Part shown: positions 35,038-43,843 of the stretch, piece after piece
Position numbering within the stretch: position 1 is the stretch's first letter
Layout: each line of letters starts with the position of its first letter
Assembly (NCBI GenBank): GCA_963827785.1
Contig: CAWHCT010000010.1
Location: forward strand, 48,708 to 112,707
Length of the DNA stretch: 64,000 bases
Reading direction: 5' to 3'
From: Site-B1 sp963827785
Lineage (GTDB): Bacteria; Bacteroidota; Bacteroidia; Flavobacteriales; Flavobacteriaceae
Position numbers and translations under genes: made by a program
Notes under the pieces: model-generated
Told to the model about the DNA's origin: nothing
Databases searched by the model: none
What the model saw: only the letters and a program-made list of their open reading frames with translations

Positions 35038-36376
35038 GTTTATTTGCTTTACTTGAAAATTCTTCAGCTTTTTTTGAATTGTTCATTTTTGTATAAGCTA
35101 TACTCAATTGCTTGTAATAATCTGAAAGCATCTTATCATCATCAATAATATAATCGATGCCTTCCTCCAATGCATTAATAGCCTGTTTTGGCTTGTCAAG
35201 ATTGTTAAGTGAAACTCCCTGAATTAGGTAAAGAACCGGTTGTGAAGGATACAGATCAATTGTTTCTGTACTTTTATCAGCGGCTTTTTGATATGCTTCC
35301 AAATCGATATAAAGCAATAATATGTTTCTTAAGATGCCAAAATTATCGCTTTCATATTTCAAAGCCGTTTCATAATATTTTAAGGCAGTTTCCTTATCTC
35401 CTTTCAGGAGGTAGTATTGAGCTATTTCTACATTGGTTTTGCCATTATCTGTTTCACTAACCAGGGTTGTGGCTTCCAAAAGGTCCTCTTCATACTCCGG
35501 ATTACTGCCAACAAATCTGATAAAATCGCTTAGAACCTTAACTTTTGCATCTGCTTTTATCTTTGTGCTCCTTAAAACTATTTTCATTGATTCAACAGCC
35601 TTTCCAGCGTCGTTATCGTCCAAATAAAATTTATACAAAGCCAAATGCACCAGTTGTGATTCCGGATTGACCTCAAGTAGTGTTTTAGCTGTTTCAAAAG
35701 CCTTTTCCTTCTCACCGCTTTCACTATATCTGTAGATCAAATTCAAATAATTAGATTCTTTATCAGGATTATTTTCTACACGTTCTTCCAGATTTTCAAT
35801 TCTGTCTTTTGTTTTTCCCGTTGCGTTATAGATTTGATTTCTCATCTTATCACGCTCGTACGACACACCTTGTTCTTCGTCTATTTCATCCAGGATCTTA
35901 AGGGCCGAATTGTATTTTCTCATTCGCAAATAAAGAGATGCCAGGTCTTCCTTATAGTCAGGATGGTACTTCACCAATTGTTTGACGGTTTTTATGGCCT
36001 TGTCATAGTCGCGCTGCTGGTAATAAACATCGTATAATTCATCAAGATACCATTCGTTCTCCGGTTCTTTTGATATAGCTTTCTTAAAGGCGTCTTCCGC
36101 TTCTCCAAAGTTCTTTAGCTGCTTGTAGTTCTTTCCCAATTCAAAATACAGTACGGCCTGAGAATCATCAATATTAATACACTTTAACAGGGCTTCAACT
36201 GATCTGTCATAATTTTCAATTGCTTTTTGCTTTAGAGCCTCATAAAAAAGTTCTTGGTACTCATCTGTAACATCACCAAGATCATCTTCCGGTTCCTGTC
36301 CAATTTGAGCAAATGCTGGGTTAGGAATTATAAAAATTCCGAAGAGTAATATGAATATGTAATGTTTTATGTTCAT
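35024..36376 (-). CDS. Tetratricopeptide repeat protein
   Basis: The 450-residue protein has a signal peptide (LLFGIFIIPNPAFAQ) and a series of TPR units over most of its length (for example AVLYFELGKNYKQLKNFGEA; DKETALKYYETALKYESDNF). It is probably periplasmic. It overlaps the DUF4292 gene by 14 bp, which ties it to the envelope block; its partner is unknown. Confidence 0.85.
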   Translation of the reverse strand: MNIKHYIFILLFGIFIIPNPAFAQIGQEPEDDLGDVTDEYQELFYEALKQKAIENYDRSVEALLKCINIDDSQAVLYFELGKNYKQLKNFGEAEDAFKKAISKEPENEWYLDELYDVYYQQRDYDKAIKTVKQLVKYHPDYKEDLASLYLRMRKYNSALKILDEIDEEQGVSYERDKMRNQIYNATGKTKDRIENLEERVENNPDKESNYLNLIYRYSESGEKEKAFETAKTLLEVNPESQLVHLALYKFYLDDNDAGKAVESMKIVLRSTKIKADAKVKVLSDFIRFVGSNPEYEEDLLEATTLVSETDNGKTNVEIAQYYLLKGDKETALKYYETALKYESDNFGILRNILLLYIDLEAYQKAADKSTETIDLYPSQPVLYLIQGVSLNNLDKPKQAINALEEGIDYIIDDDKMLSDYYKQLSIAYTKMNNSKKAEEFSSKANKLVKE

Positions 36377-36380
36377 GCCA

Positions 36381-36400
36381 ATGCCTGCGCAAGCAGGTAT
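36381..36400. repeat. Palindromic element P1
   Basis: ATGCCTGC-GCAA-GCAGGTAT, an 8-bp stem with one G·T step, directly beyond the 3' end of the GIY-YIG remnant and followed by CTTTTT. It is the same type as P3 at 37695. Confidence 0.85.
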
Positions 36401-36404
36401 CTTT

Positions 36405-36524
36405 TTAAATAACTCTTAATTTATTAAAATTTATTTTCCAATTCAGACTTAAATCAGCCCGGATTGGATTCATGTCTTCAATTAAACCTATATATAAAAC
36501 GCCATTTGGTTTGTTGCTCAAAAT
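36405..36524 (-). pseudogene. Internally deleted GIY-YIG nuclease remnant
   Basis: On the minus strand a short frame reads NKPNGVLYIG joined directly to LIEDMNPIRADLSLNWKINF and NKLRVI-stop. The two halves match the start and end of the intact GIY-YIG gene at 37729 (NKPNGVLYIG ... LIEEMNPNWTDLSLNWNLNF, then NKI), with about 65 residues missing between them. An in-frame stop precedes it, so it is a dead copy. Palindromes flank it on both sides. Confidence 0.82.
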
Positions 36525-36541
36525 TTAAACGTAATAATGAC

Positions 36542-36560
36542 CTTCCTGCCTCAGCAGAAG
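36542..36560. repeat. Degenerate palindromic element P6
   Basis: CTTCCTGC-CTCA-GCAGAAG resembles the P2/P4/P5 elements with one base missing from the right arm. Confidence 0.5.
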
Positions 36561-36588
36561 TTTTAATATTAATAAAAACTATCTCTCT

Positions 36589-36650
36589 TCTCTTAACAAC
36601 TTTTGTACCGTTTTCCCTTCTCTTGTGGCAGGGCTCCCATTGTTAAGAGA
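36589..36650. repeat. Perfect 11-bp inverted repeats enclosing 40 nt
   Basis: TCTCTTAACAA at 36589-36599 faces TTGTTAAGAGA at 36640-36650. The right arm abuts palindrome P2. I see no gene inside; it could be a miniature element or a long hairpin. Confidence 0.7.
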
Positions 36651-36669
36651 TTCCTGCCTACGCAGGAAT
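36650..36669. repeat. Palindromic element P2
   Basis: ATTCCTGC-CTAC-GCAGGAAT, a perfect 8-bp stem, just before the stop of the nucleotidyltransferase gene (minus strand). Confidence 0.9.
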
Positions 36670-36670
36670 T

Positions 36671-37690
36671 CTATTCCAAAACAGAATAATCCCCTATGCT
36701 TATTTTAGTGAAATTACCATCAAAAACAACATTATTGCCTATCATGGCCTCGTCTAAATTCGCGTTTTTTATTGTTGTATTAGTTTGGATCAAGCTGTTT
36801 TTAATTGTTGAATCTTCTATAATACAATCTTTGCCAATAGAAACATTTGGACCTATAACTGTGTTTTTAAGTTTGACATTTTTTCCAATATAACAAGGCT
36901 CAATAATCTTGGAATTGTCAAGTTTCACATTGTTCGCTATTAACGATTCCTCTCCATCGGTTTTTAAAAACCCCAACATTCTTGTATTGGTTTCAATAGT
37001 AACTGGTTTGTTTCCGCAGTCCATCCATTCATCGACTTGTCCTGTTTTAAATATCTTGCCTTTGGCCATCATGCCCTTTATTCCATCATTTATCTGATAT
37101 TCACCTCCATTTACAATATTGTTATCCAGAACATGTTGCAATTCTTGTTTTAAAACGCCAACATCCTTAAAGTAGTATATACCTATTACTGCTAAATCGC
37201 TGACAAAGTCCTTTGGTTTCTCCACTAATTCTATAATTTCCTTCCTGTCATTTAATTTAACTACACCGAAAGCTTCCGGTTTCTCGACCTGTTTTACCCA
37301 AATAACAGCATCAGCATCAGGGTCCAATTTAAAATTTGCGCGTATTAAAGTGTCTGCATAAGCAATCACTGCCGGTCCCGAAAGCGAATCCTTGGCGCAC
37401 ATAATAGCATGCCCTGTTCCCAGAGGTTCTAACTGCCTGTAAATACTGGCTTTGGCACCTAAACTAATTGCTAATTCTTTTAAGCTTTTAACAACGTCAT
37501 CTCCAAAAAATGCGGGATCACCCAAAACAAATGCAATTTCATCAACCGGTTGCTTGATCACTTTCACAATATCCTTAACCAATCGATGTACAATTGGATG
37601 GCCTGCAACAGGAATTAATGGTTTTGGTACAGTTAAACTATGTGGTCTTAATCGAGAACCTCGACCTGCCATTGGTACTATTATTTTCAT
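36671..37690 (-). CDS. NDP-sugar pyrophosphorylase (glucose-1-phosphate nucleotidyltransferase type)
   Basis: The 339-residue enzyme has the nucleotidyltransferase signature at the N-terminus (PMAGRGSRLRPHSLTVPKPL), substrate motifs (GTGHAI, EKP, GGEYQINDGI), and a C-terminal left-handed β-helix of hexapeptides (about 250-339, e.g. NVKLKNTVIGPNVSIGKDCI). It makes an NDP-sugar from sugar-1-phosphate and NTP; whether it is RmlA-like or another type is not clear. It presumably feeds cell-surface glycan synthesis with the flippase gene nearby. Confidence 0.85.
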   Translation of the reverse strand: MKIIVPMAGRGSRLRPHSLTVPKPLIPVAGHPIVHRLVKDIVKVIKQPVDEIAFVLGDPAFFGDDVVKSLKELAISLGAKASIYRQLEPLGTGHAIMCAKDSLSGPAVIAYADTLIRANFKLDPDADAVIWVKQVEKPEAFGVVKLNDRKEIIELVEKPKDFVSDLAVIGIYYFKDVGVLKQELQHVLDNNIVNGGEYQINDGIKGMMAKGKIFKTGQVDEWMDCGNKPVTIETNTRMLGFLKTDGEESLIANNVKLDNSKIIEPCYIGKNVKLKNTVIGPNVSIGKDCIIEDSTIKNSLIQTNTTIKNANLDEAMIGNNVVFDGNFTKISIGDYSVLE

Positions 37691-37694
37691 ACTT

Positions 37695-37714
37695 ATGCCT
37701 GCGAAAGCAGGTAT
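37695..37714. repeat. Palindromic element P3
   Basis: ATGCCTGC-GAAA-GCAGGTAT followed by CTTTTT. It lies 14 bp beyond the GIY-YIG gene stop, the same relation as P1 to the remnant. Confidence 0.88.
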
Positions 37715-37728
37715 CTTTTTAGGTTAAA

Positions 37729-38058
37729 CTATAAATTTCTTATTTTATTAAAATTTAAATTCCAATTTAAACTCAAATCAGTCCAATTTGGATTCATTTC
37801 TTCTATTAATTCTATTTTCCATTCTCTTTTCCACTTTTTAAAAGCTTCCTCCCTTTTTTTAGCAAAGCCTCCATCTTCAAACTCTTCAAAGTAAATTAAT
37901 TTATCACAATTATACCTTGCTGTAAAAGACTTAGGATAAACTTTTAATTTATGTTCTTTAACCCTTTCATCAATATTATCTGTAACACCAATATATAGTA
38001 CCCCATTTGGTTTGTTGTTCATTATATAGACGTACCAATATTTGATAATTTTACTCAA
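37729..38058 (-). CDS. Small GIY-YIG (URI-type) nuclease family protein
   Basis: The 109-residue protein has the GIY-YIG pattern WYVYIMNNKPNGVLYIGVTD, followed by a basic region and a C-terminal NPNWTDLS segment typical of the stand-alone URI-like family. It begins at a TTG; the first ATG (residue 13) would cut into the domain. These single-domain proteins are of unknown function and often present in several copies. It interrupts the minus-strand envelope block between the nucleotidyltransferase and dut, and palindromes lie on both sides (P3 and P4). Confidence 0.85.
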   Translation of the reverse strand: MSKIIKYWYVYIMNNKPNGVLYIGVTDNIDERVKEHKLKVYPKSFTARYNCDKLIYFEEFEDGGFAKKREEAFKKWKREWKIELIEEMNPNWTDLSLNWNLNFNKIRNL

Positions 38059-38094
38059 AATGATAACTCTTTTTTAAAAATATTCATTGTTTTT

Positions 38095-38121
38095 GGACTA
38101 ATTCTTTTAGTCCGTTTTTTT
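38095..38121 (+). terminator. Orphan plus-strand terminator-like hairpin
   Basis: GGACTAA/TTAGTCC stem with a five-base loop, then G and seven T. Both neighbouring genes run on the minus strand, so its function is unclear. Confidence 0.5.
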
Positions 38122-38129
38122 ATTATGAG

Positions 38130-38149
38130 ATTCCTGCGTACGCAGGAAT
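38130..38149. repeat. Palindromic element P4
   Basis: ATTCCTGCGTACGCAGGAAT is a fully self-complementary 20-mer that abuts the dut stop codon. Confidence 0.92.
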
Positions 38150-38584
38150 TTATTTCACACCAGTGCTTCCGAAACCGCCAGCTCCTCTTGATGTCTCTGT
38201 TAGTTCTTCTACTTCTATCCACTCAGCACGCTCATGTTTTGCAATGACTAATTGTGCAACACGTTCTCCATTTTCTATTATGAAATTCTCATTTGACAGA
38301 TTAACCAGAATCACTCCTATCTCACCTCTATAATCGGCATCGATTGTTCCGGGAGCATTCAATACTGATATTCCTTTTTTCGCTGCCAAACCGCTTCGAG
38401 GGCGAACTTGTGCTTCATAACCAATGGGTAATTCAATAAAGAGTCCGGTTTTTACGATTGTTCTTTCCAGAGGTTTTAAAGCTATCGCATCAGTTATGTT
38501 TGCTCGTAGATCCATTCCTGCTGAAGCTATGGTTTCATAACTCGGCAAAGCGTGATTTGATCTGTTGATTATTTTTATTTTCAT
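38150..38584 (-). CDS. dut: dUTP diphosphatase
   Basis: The 144-residue trimeric-type dUTPase has the expected motifs: AGMDLRA, RPRSGLAAKKG, NAPGTIDADYRGEIGVILVN, ERVAQLV, and the C-terminal RGAGGFGSTG P-loop-like tail. It hydrolyses dUTP to dUMP and pyrophosphate, keeping uracil out of DNA. A palindrome follows its stop and a second kind precedes the flippase end. Confidence 0.97.
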   Translation of the reverse strand: MKIKIINRSNHALPSYETIASAGMDLRANITDAIALKPLERTIVKTGLFIELPIGYEAQVRPRSGLAAKKGISVLNAPGTIDADYRGEIGVILVNLSNENFIIENGERVAQLVIAKHERAEWIEVEELTETSRGAGGFGSTGVK

Positions 38585-38610
38585 GATAGTTTGTTGAGAT
38601 GCTTTGACAA

Positions 38611-38628
38611 TCCCGATAGCTATCGGGA
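38611..38628. repeat. 18-bp perfect palindrome, different family
   Basis: TCCCGATAGCTATCGGGA is perfectly self-complementary and lies between the flippase and dut genes. It is unrelated in sequence to the P elements. Confidence 0.85.
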
Positions 38629-38639
38629 GAGCTTGACAT

Positions 38640-40068
38640 TTATTTCCCTTTTAAAAGTTGTTTTAATTCATTTTTTTCTGATATGATAGCAATTGCCAAA
38701 AATAATAAAACAAATAAGCTATTCAGATAATAGTTTGTGTTAGTTATTAAGGTAAGAATTGATAATACTATTGCCACCAACAAATAACTTGCAATACGTT
38801 TCAAATCATAAGGAACTTTGTACTTTTTTTGTCCCATTATATATGATAATGTCATCATAGAGCCATATGCCGCTAACGTTGCCCATGCCGATGCTATAAA
38901 ACCAATTTTTGGTATCATAATATAGTTAAACGCTATAGTGATAACCGCTCCAAAAACAGATAGGTACATACCATATCGAGTCCTGTCTGTCAGTTTATAC
39001 CATATAGCTAAATTGAAATAGATGCCAAGACATAAATTTGCCAGCAGCACAATAGGAACAATATCGATAGCTATCCAATAACTCTCGTCACGAACGATCA
39101 ATTCTTTAAAAAGGTTCAAGTAAGCCATTATAAATACAAGCATTAAACTACCAAAAATCACAAAGTATTTCATAATCGTGGCATACGTTTCTTTAGCATT
39201 CTTTTCCTTTAGAATGATTAAAGAAAAATGGTTCAGCTCCCAGCCTGAACGCCTGGATAAAAATGGTCATAAATACTGCAATTTTATAACATCCGCTATA
39301 TGCCCCATTAATTTCTTTTCCCAACATATCTGGAAGCAGCCATTTATCAAAATTTTCATTAATCACATAGGCTAATCCCGCCACCATGATAGGCCAACCA
39401 TAATTTAATAACTGTTTGAAAATGGTTGTGCTGAATTGCAATTTTGTTTTGAAAAAATAAGGAGATAAGAGCAATAATGTAAATATACTGGCCGCTAAGT
39501 TGGAAATAAAGATATACTTGACAAGATCCGTTTTATCATACCCAGTAAAATCAAATCCATATTTAGGAATTGCCCATAAAAACAAAAAATTCAAAAGCAC
39601 ATAAATGCTTATATTACTTAGTTTGATTAGAGTGAATTTTATTGGTCTTCCAGTTGCTCTTAAATAGGCAAAAGGCACAACGACCAGTGTGTCCAGAACT
39701 AATACACCTATCAGTAAGTTAAAATAGGTCTGATCTAAATTAACAATGTTTGCCAGCTCTTTATTAAAGACCATAACAACTGCTAAAAACAGAGTGGATG
39801 TTATTGTCAAACTTATTAATGCAGTAGAAAAAACTTTGTTTTTTTCTTCGCTTTTACTGAAAAACCTGAAAAAAGCGGTTTCCATTCCATAAGTAAGAAG
39901 CACATTGAAAAAAGCAGCATAAACATAGAAAATGGTGTTATCAGAATAATCTTTTGTTTCTAATGTGCCTGTGTGGAGAGGAACTAAAACAAAATTCATG
40001 AGTCTTGGTAATACAGTAGCTAAACCATAAATGATCGTATCTTTAAAGAACCTTTTAAGTGCGCCCAA
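38640..40068 (-). CDS. Oligosaccharide flippase (Wzx/MATE-like), one frameshift as written
   Basis: Multiple membrane spans over about 475 residues fit polysaccharide transporter family flippases (start GALKRFFKDTIIYGLATVLP, then RLMNFVLVPLHTG). The frame breaks at the GG/CC near 39206: one frame ends FFFNHSKGKEC-stop while the next continues KEKNAKETYATIMKYF. Removing one base gives a continuous 475-residue protein. It starts at a TTG. It probably moves a lipid-linked glycan unit across the inner membrane. Confidence 0.82.
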
Positions 40069-40128
40069 GTATAAAATTTTTGTTCTGCTAAAAATACGTT
40101 TTTATAAAACGTTTTGCAACGCTATAAA

Positions 40129-40635
40129 TTATTGCTTTCTTGGAGGTGCGCTGGGATAAAACTCTGCTTTTTTCTCAATTATATTCCCAATTTTAAAGTA
40201 CCTTGATTTACCATCCCGAATATAACTTATAACGCATTCATTCTCTTCTAGTTCAAAAGGGCTTTTTTTCGTTTGTTCAGGTAACTGATTTCCATATTCC
40301 TCTTCCGGTTTATCGCTCATTATAATATCACTATCTCTATTAGTTAAGGACATAAATCTTCCAATAAACAAGGTTGGAGAATTAGGTTTAAACTCTAATT
40401 TGGCAGCTTTCCCTCTAAAATGAACACTATCAAGTTGAATGTTATTTTCCAGATTATCAATTGGTATAAAAATATTGACTCCGGAGCCACCTCCTTTAAT
40501 TCCGGCAACCCAATGCTGAAAATAAACTTCACCTATTTTAAACGATACCTGTTTTTCCAGTTTTTGTGCACTGGAACAATTTGTGAAACCTGTTAAAACA
40601 ATCGATATTAGAATGATATTGACAATAGACTTCAT
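40129..40635 (-). CDS. Lipoprotein of unknown function
   Basis: From the ATG at 40635 the 168-residue product has a lipoprotein signal (ILISIVLTGFTNC) and a β-rich body with a conserved-looking HWVAGIKGGGSGVNIFIP segment and a basic PPRKQ end. I do not recognise a named family with confidence. A longer frame reaching 40692 would run into the ATP operon terminator and is unlikely. Confidence 0.72.
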   Translation of the reverse strand: MKSIVNIILISIVLTGFTNCSSAQKLEKQVSFKIGEVYFQHWVAGIKGGGSGVNIFIPIDNLENNIQLDSVHFRGKAAKLEFKPNSPTLFIGRFMSLTNRDSDIIMSDKPEEEYGNQLPEQTKKSPFELEENECVISYIRDGKSRYFKIGNIIEKKAEFYPSAPPRKQ

Positions 40636-40680
40636 AAAGAATATTTTATTTAAAGATATTAAATCAAAATCTATTCCATA

Positions 40681-40707
40681 AAAAAGCCTCACTATTTGTG
40701 AAGCTTT
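40681..40707 (-). terminator. Terminator of the ATP synthase operon
   Basis: On the minus strand AAGCTTCAC pairs with GTGAGGCTT around AAATA and is followed by a T run. It lies 3' of atpG and its palindrome P5. Confidence 0.75.
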
Positions 40708-40724
40708 GGTTCTATTATAAAAAT

Positions 40725-40744
40725 ATTCCTGCCTTCGCAGGAAT
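40725..40744. repeat. Palindromic element P5
   Basis: ATTCCTGC-CTTC-GCAGGAAT, a perfect 8-bp stem, between the atpG stop and the operon terminator. Confidence 0.9.
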
Positions 40745-40747
40745 TTA

Positions 40748-41609
40748 TTAGTTGTTTAATGCTTCGGCACCACCAACAATCTCCAGGATTTCATTGGTAA
40801 TAGCAGCTTGACGAGCTTTGTTATATGTTAATTTAAGTTGATCTCTCAACTCGGTTGCATTATCTGTTGCTTTGTGCATTGCGGTCATACGCGCCCCGTG
40901 TTCACTTGCGAAAGAATCTCTAATAGCCTTATAAAGTTGAGTTTTTAATGACTTAGGAATTAAAGTTTCAACAATTTCAACTTTTGACGGCTCAAAAATA
41001 TAATCTACATTTACATTACTAGCATTCTCAACTGGAACAATTGGTAAAAACTGTTCGTTCATAATTATTTGAGTTGCTGCATTTTTAAATTTATTGTAGA
41101 CTAATTCTATTTTATCAAAATCTCCATCTACAAATTTATCCATTAATCGTTCTGCAATAACCGCTAAATTATCAAATGTCAAATCATCAAAAACATCACT
41201 ATTATTGCTAATAACTTTATATTTTTTTGATAATGCATCATTTGCTTTTTTGCCAATTGCTAAGAACGACACTTCCTTATCAGAATACTTTTCATTTGCA
41301 AGATTGTAACATTCTTTAATAATATTTGAGTTAAATGCACCACATAATCCTCTGATTAGAAGTAATTGCTACAATTAAAACTTTTTTAACCTCTCGTTGT
41401 GTAGAATATTTATTTCCCGAATCTGCATCTAAAGTAGCACTTAAACTTTGAAGAAGCTCAGTTAATTTATTAGCATAAGGACGCATAGCGGTAATGGCAT
41501 CTTGTGCTTTCTTTAATTTTGCAGCAGATACCATTTTCATGGCACTGGTTATCTGCATAGTTGAAGAAACCGATGATATTCTGTTACGTATTTCTTTTAA
41601 GTTTGCCAT
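40748..41609 (-). CDS. atpG: ATP synthase F1 subunit gamma, one frameshift as written
   Basis: The N-terminal helix (MANLKEIRNRISSVSSTMQI, then TSAMKMVSAAKLKKAQ) and C-terminal helix (ATDNATELRDQLKLTYNKAR, then QAAITNEILEIVGGAEAL) are both intact. The frame breaks after IVAITSN near 41354; deleting one G (plus strand) restores the conserved RGLCGAFN motif and a 286-residue protein. Gamma is the rotating shaft of F1, so a real break is implausible. It is last in the operon; atpD and atpC do not follow. Confidence 0.93.
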
Positions 41610-41692
41610 TTTTCAAGTTATGAGTTAGGAGCGTTGAGTTATTAGTTTTTAATAATTACTACTGAAATTCTAGATAACTCTTAACTTAATTG

Positions 41693-43269
41693 TTATACTT
41701 TCCTGATAAGATCTTTAGCTACCTTTGTTAATGTATCAGTAACTTCATCAGTTAATTTTCCTGATTTTAAAGTGCTTAATACATCAGCATGTTTTGCTTT
41801 AAGAAATTCTATATAATCTCTTTCAAATTCTTTAACTTTTTCTACAGGAACATTTCTCAATAAGTTTTTAGATCCAGCATAAATAATTGCAATTTGATCT
41901 TCAACATTAAACGGATCATTTTGTGCTTGCTTCAAAATTTCAACATTACGTTCTTCCTTTTTCAATTACATTTAAAGTTGCTGCATCTAAATCGGAACCA
42001 AATTTAGCAAATGCTTCTAGTTCACGGAATTGTGCCTGATCTAATTTTAATGTACCAGCTACTTTCTTCATCGATTTTATCTGTGCATTACCACCAACAC
42101 GAGATACAGAAATACCTACGTTAATTGCTGGACGTACACCAGAGTTAAATAAATCTCCATCCAAGAAATATCTGTCCATCTGTAATAGAAATTACGTTTG
42201 TTGGAATATATGCCGATACATCACCTGCTTGTGTTTCAATAATTGGTAATGCTGTTAATGAACCTCCTCCTTTTACCAAAGGTTTTAAAGTATCTGGAAG
42301 ATCGTTCATTTTCTTAGCAATATCATCATCATTAATGATTTTTGCTGAACGTTCCAATAATCTGGAGTGTAAGTAAAATACATCTCCAGGATATGCTTCA
42401 CGTCCTGGTGGACGTCGTAATAATAATGATACCTCACGATAGGCAACTGCTTGTTTAGATAGATCATCATAAATAATTAAAGCTGGACGACCAGTATCTC
42501 TAAAATATTCACCAATAGCTGCACCTGCAAAAGGAGCATAAACTTGCATTGGTGCAGGATCTGATGCATTTGCAGCAACAATTATTGTATATGCCAAAGC
42601 TCCTTTTTCTTCTAAAGTTTTAGCAATATTTGCTACTGTAGATGCTTTTTGACCAATTGCAACATATATACAATATACAGGTTCACCTGCATCATAAAAT
42701 TCTTTTTGATTTAAAATGGTATCAATACAAACTGTTGTTTTACCTGTTTGTCTGTCACCAATTACCAACTCACGTTGACCTCGACCAACTGGTATCATAG
42801 CATCAATCGATTTAATTCCTGTTTGTAATGGTTCATTAACAGGTTGACGAAAAATAACACCAGGTGCTTTACGCTCCAATGGCATTTCATATAGTTTGCC
42901 ACCTATCGGTCCTTTACCATCAATTGGAATTCCAAGTGTGTCAACAACACGACCAACCATTTCTTCACCTACTTTTATAGAAGCAATTCTTTTGGTTCTT
43001 TTTACAGTAGCTCCTTCTTTGATCTTAGTAGAGTGTCCTAATAATACGACACCAACATTGTCTTCTTCAAGGTTTAGTACAATTCCTTCAAGTCCACCTT
43101 CAAACTCTACTAATTCTCCATATTGAACATTTGATAATCCATATACACGTGCAATACCATCACCTATAGTTAATACTGTTCCTACTTCATCTAATGAAGC
43201 TTTTGCTTCAAATCCTGAAAGTTGTTTTTTTAAAATTGCTGATATTTCAGCTGGTTTTACTTCTGCCAT
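41693..43269 (-). CDS. atpA: ATP synthase F1 subunit alpha, two frameshifts as written
   Basis: The P-loop GDRQTGKT lies at 171-178; most of the catalytic-interface sequence is intact. Two breaks occur. Near 42161 an extra C turns FLDGDLFNSG into FLGWRF-stop. Near 41950 an extra base turns EKG-R-RNVEILKQ into EKGRT-stop. Removing both gives exactly 525 codons, the family length. The essential nature of alpha and the single-base character argue for sequence errors. It sits between atpH and atpG. Confidence 0.95.
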
Positions 43270-43298
43270 CTTTTATATATTTAGATAATCTAGACTTA

Positions 43299-43835
43299 TT
43301 AATTTAATGTAAATTCTCTTTTTAAATTATTCAAATTATTCGCAACACTTGCATTATACTGCTTATCTCCAACACGCAGGATAAAACCTCCTATAATACT
43401 TTCATCAACAATATTTTCCAGCTCTACTGATTTATTGGTTAACTCCTTTACCTTTTTAAGGACCTTATTTTCCAATTCCTTGGTCATTGGCAATGCGGTT
43501 GTTACTGTCGCCTTCTCTTTCCCGTTTAATTCATCAAACAACATGTTATATTTTATGGCAATATCACCTAAAATATCAATTCTTTTATTAGAATCTAAAA
43601 GATCGAACAGATTGGAACTAATAGCATTGATCTTAGGAAATATTTTATTAAGCATTTCCTTTTTTAATTCCGATTTTATCACTGCACTATTGAGCAACTG
43701 ATCTAAATCTTCATTTTCAGCAATTGTTAAAGCTATAAGCTTCATATCTTTATCTACTGCAGATGCCGATTTTTGGTCCGTTGCCAAACTTAAAACTGCC
43801 TTTGCATAACGTATTGCTGCTCTTGTTCCTGCCAT
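43299..43835 (-). CDS. atpH: ATP synthase F1 subunit delta
   Basis: The 178-residue protein has the OSCP/delta pattern: TRAAIRYAKAVLSLA at the N-terminus and ESIIGGFILRVGDKQYNAS near the end. It links F1 to the peripheral stalk. It lies 29 bp upstream of atpA and 8 bp after atpF. Confidence 0.95.
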   Translation of the reverse strand: MAGTRAAIRYAKAVLSLATDQKSASAVDKDMKLIALTIAENEDLDQLLNSAVIKSELKKEMLNKIFPKINAISSNLFDLLDSNKRIDILGDIAIKYNMLFDELNGKEKATVTTALPMTKELENKVLKKVKELTNKSVELENIVDESIIGGFILRVGDKQYNASVANNLNNLKREFTLN

Positions 43836-43843
43836 TTTTTTAT

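Noticed and set aside
36589..38149. The cluster of palindromes as a CRISPR array
   Set aside because: The copies are 20 nt, irregularly spaced over kilobases, sit at gene ends and lack spacers or cas genes.
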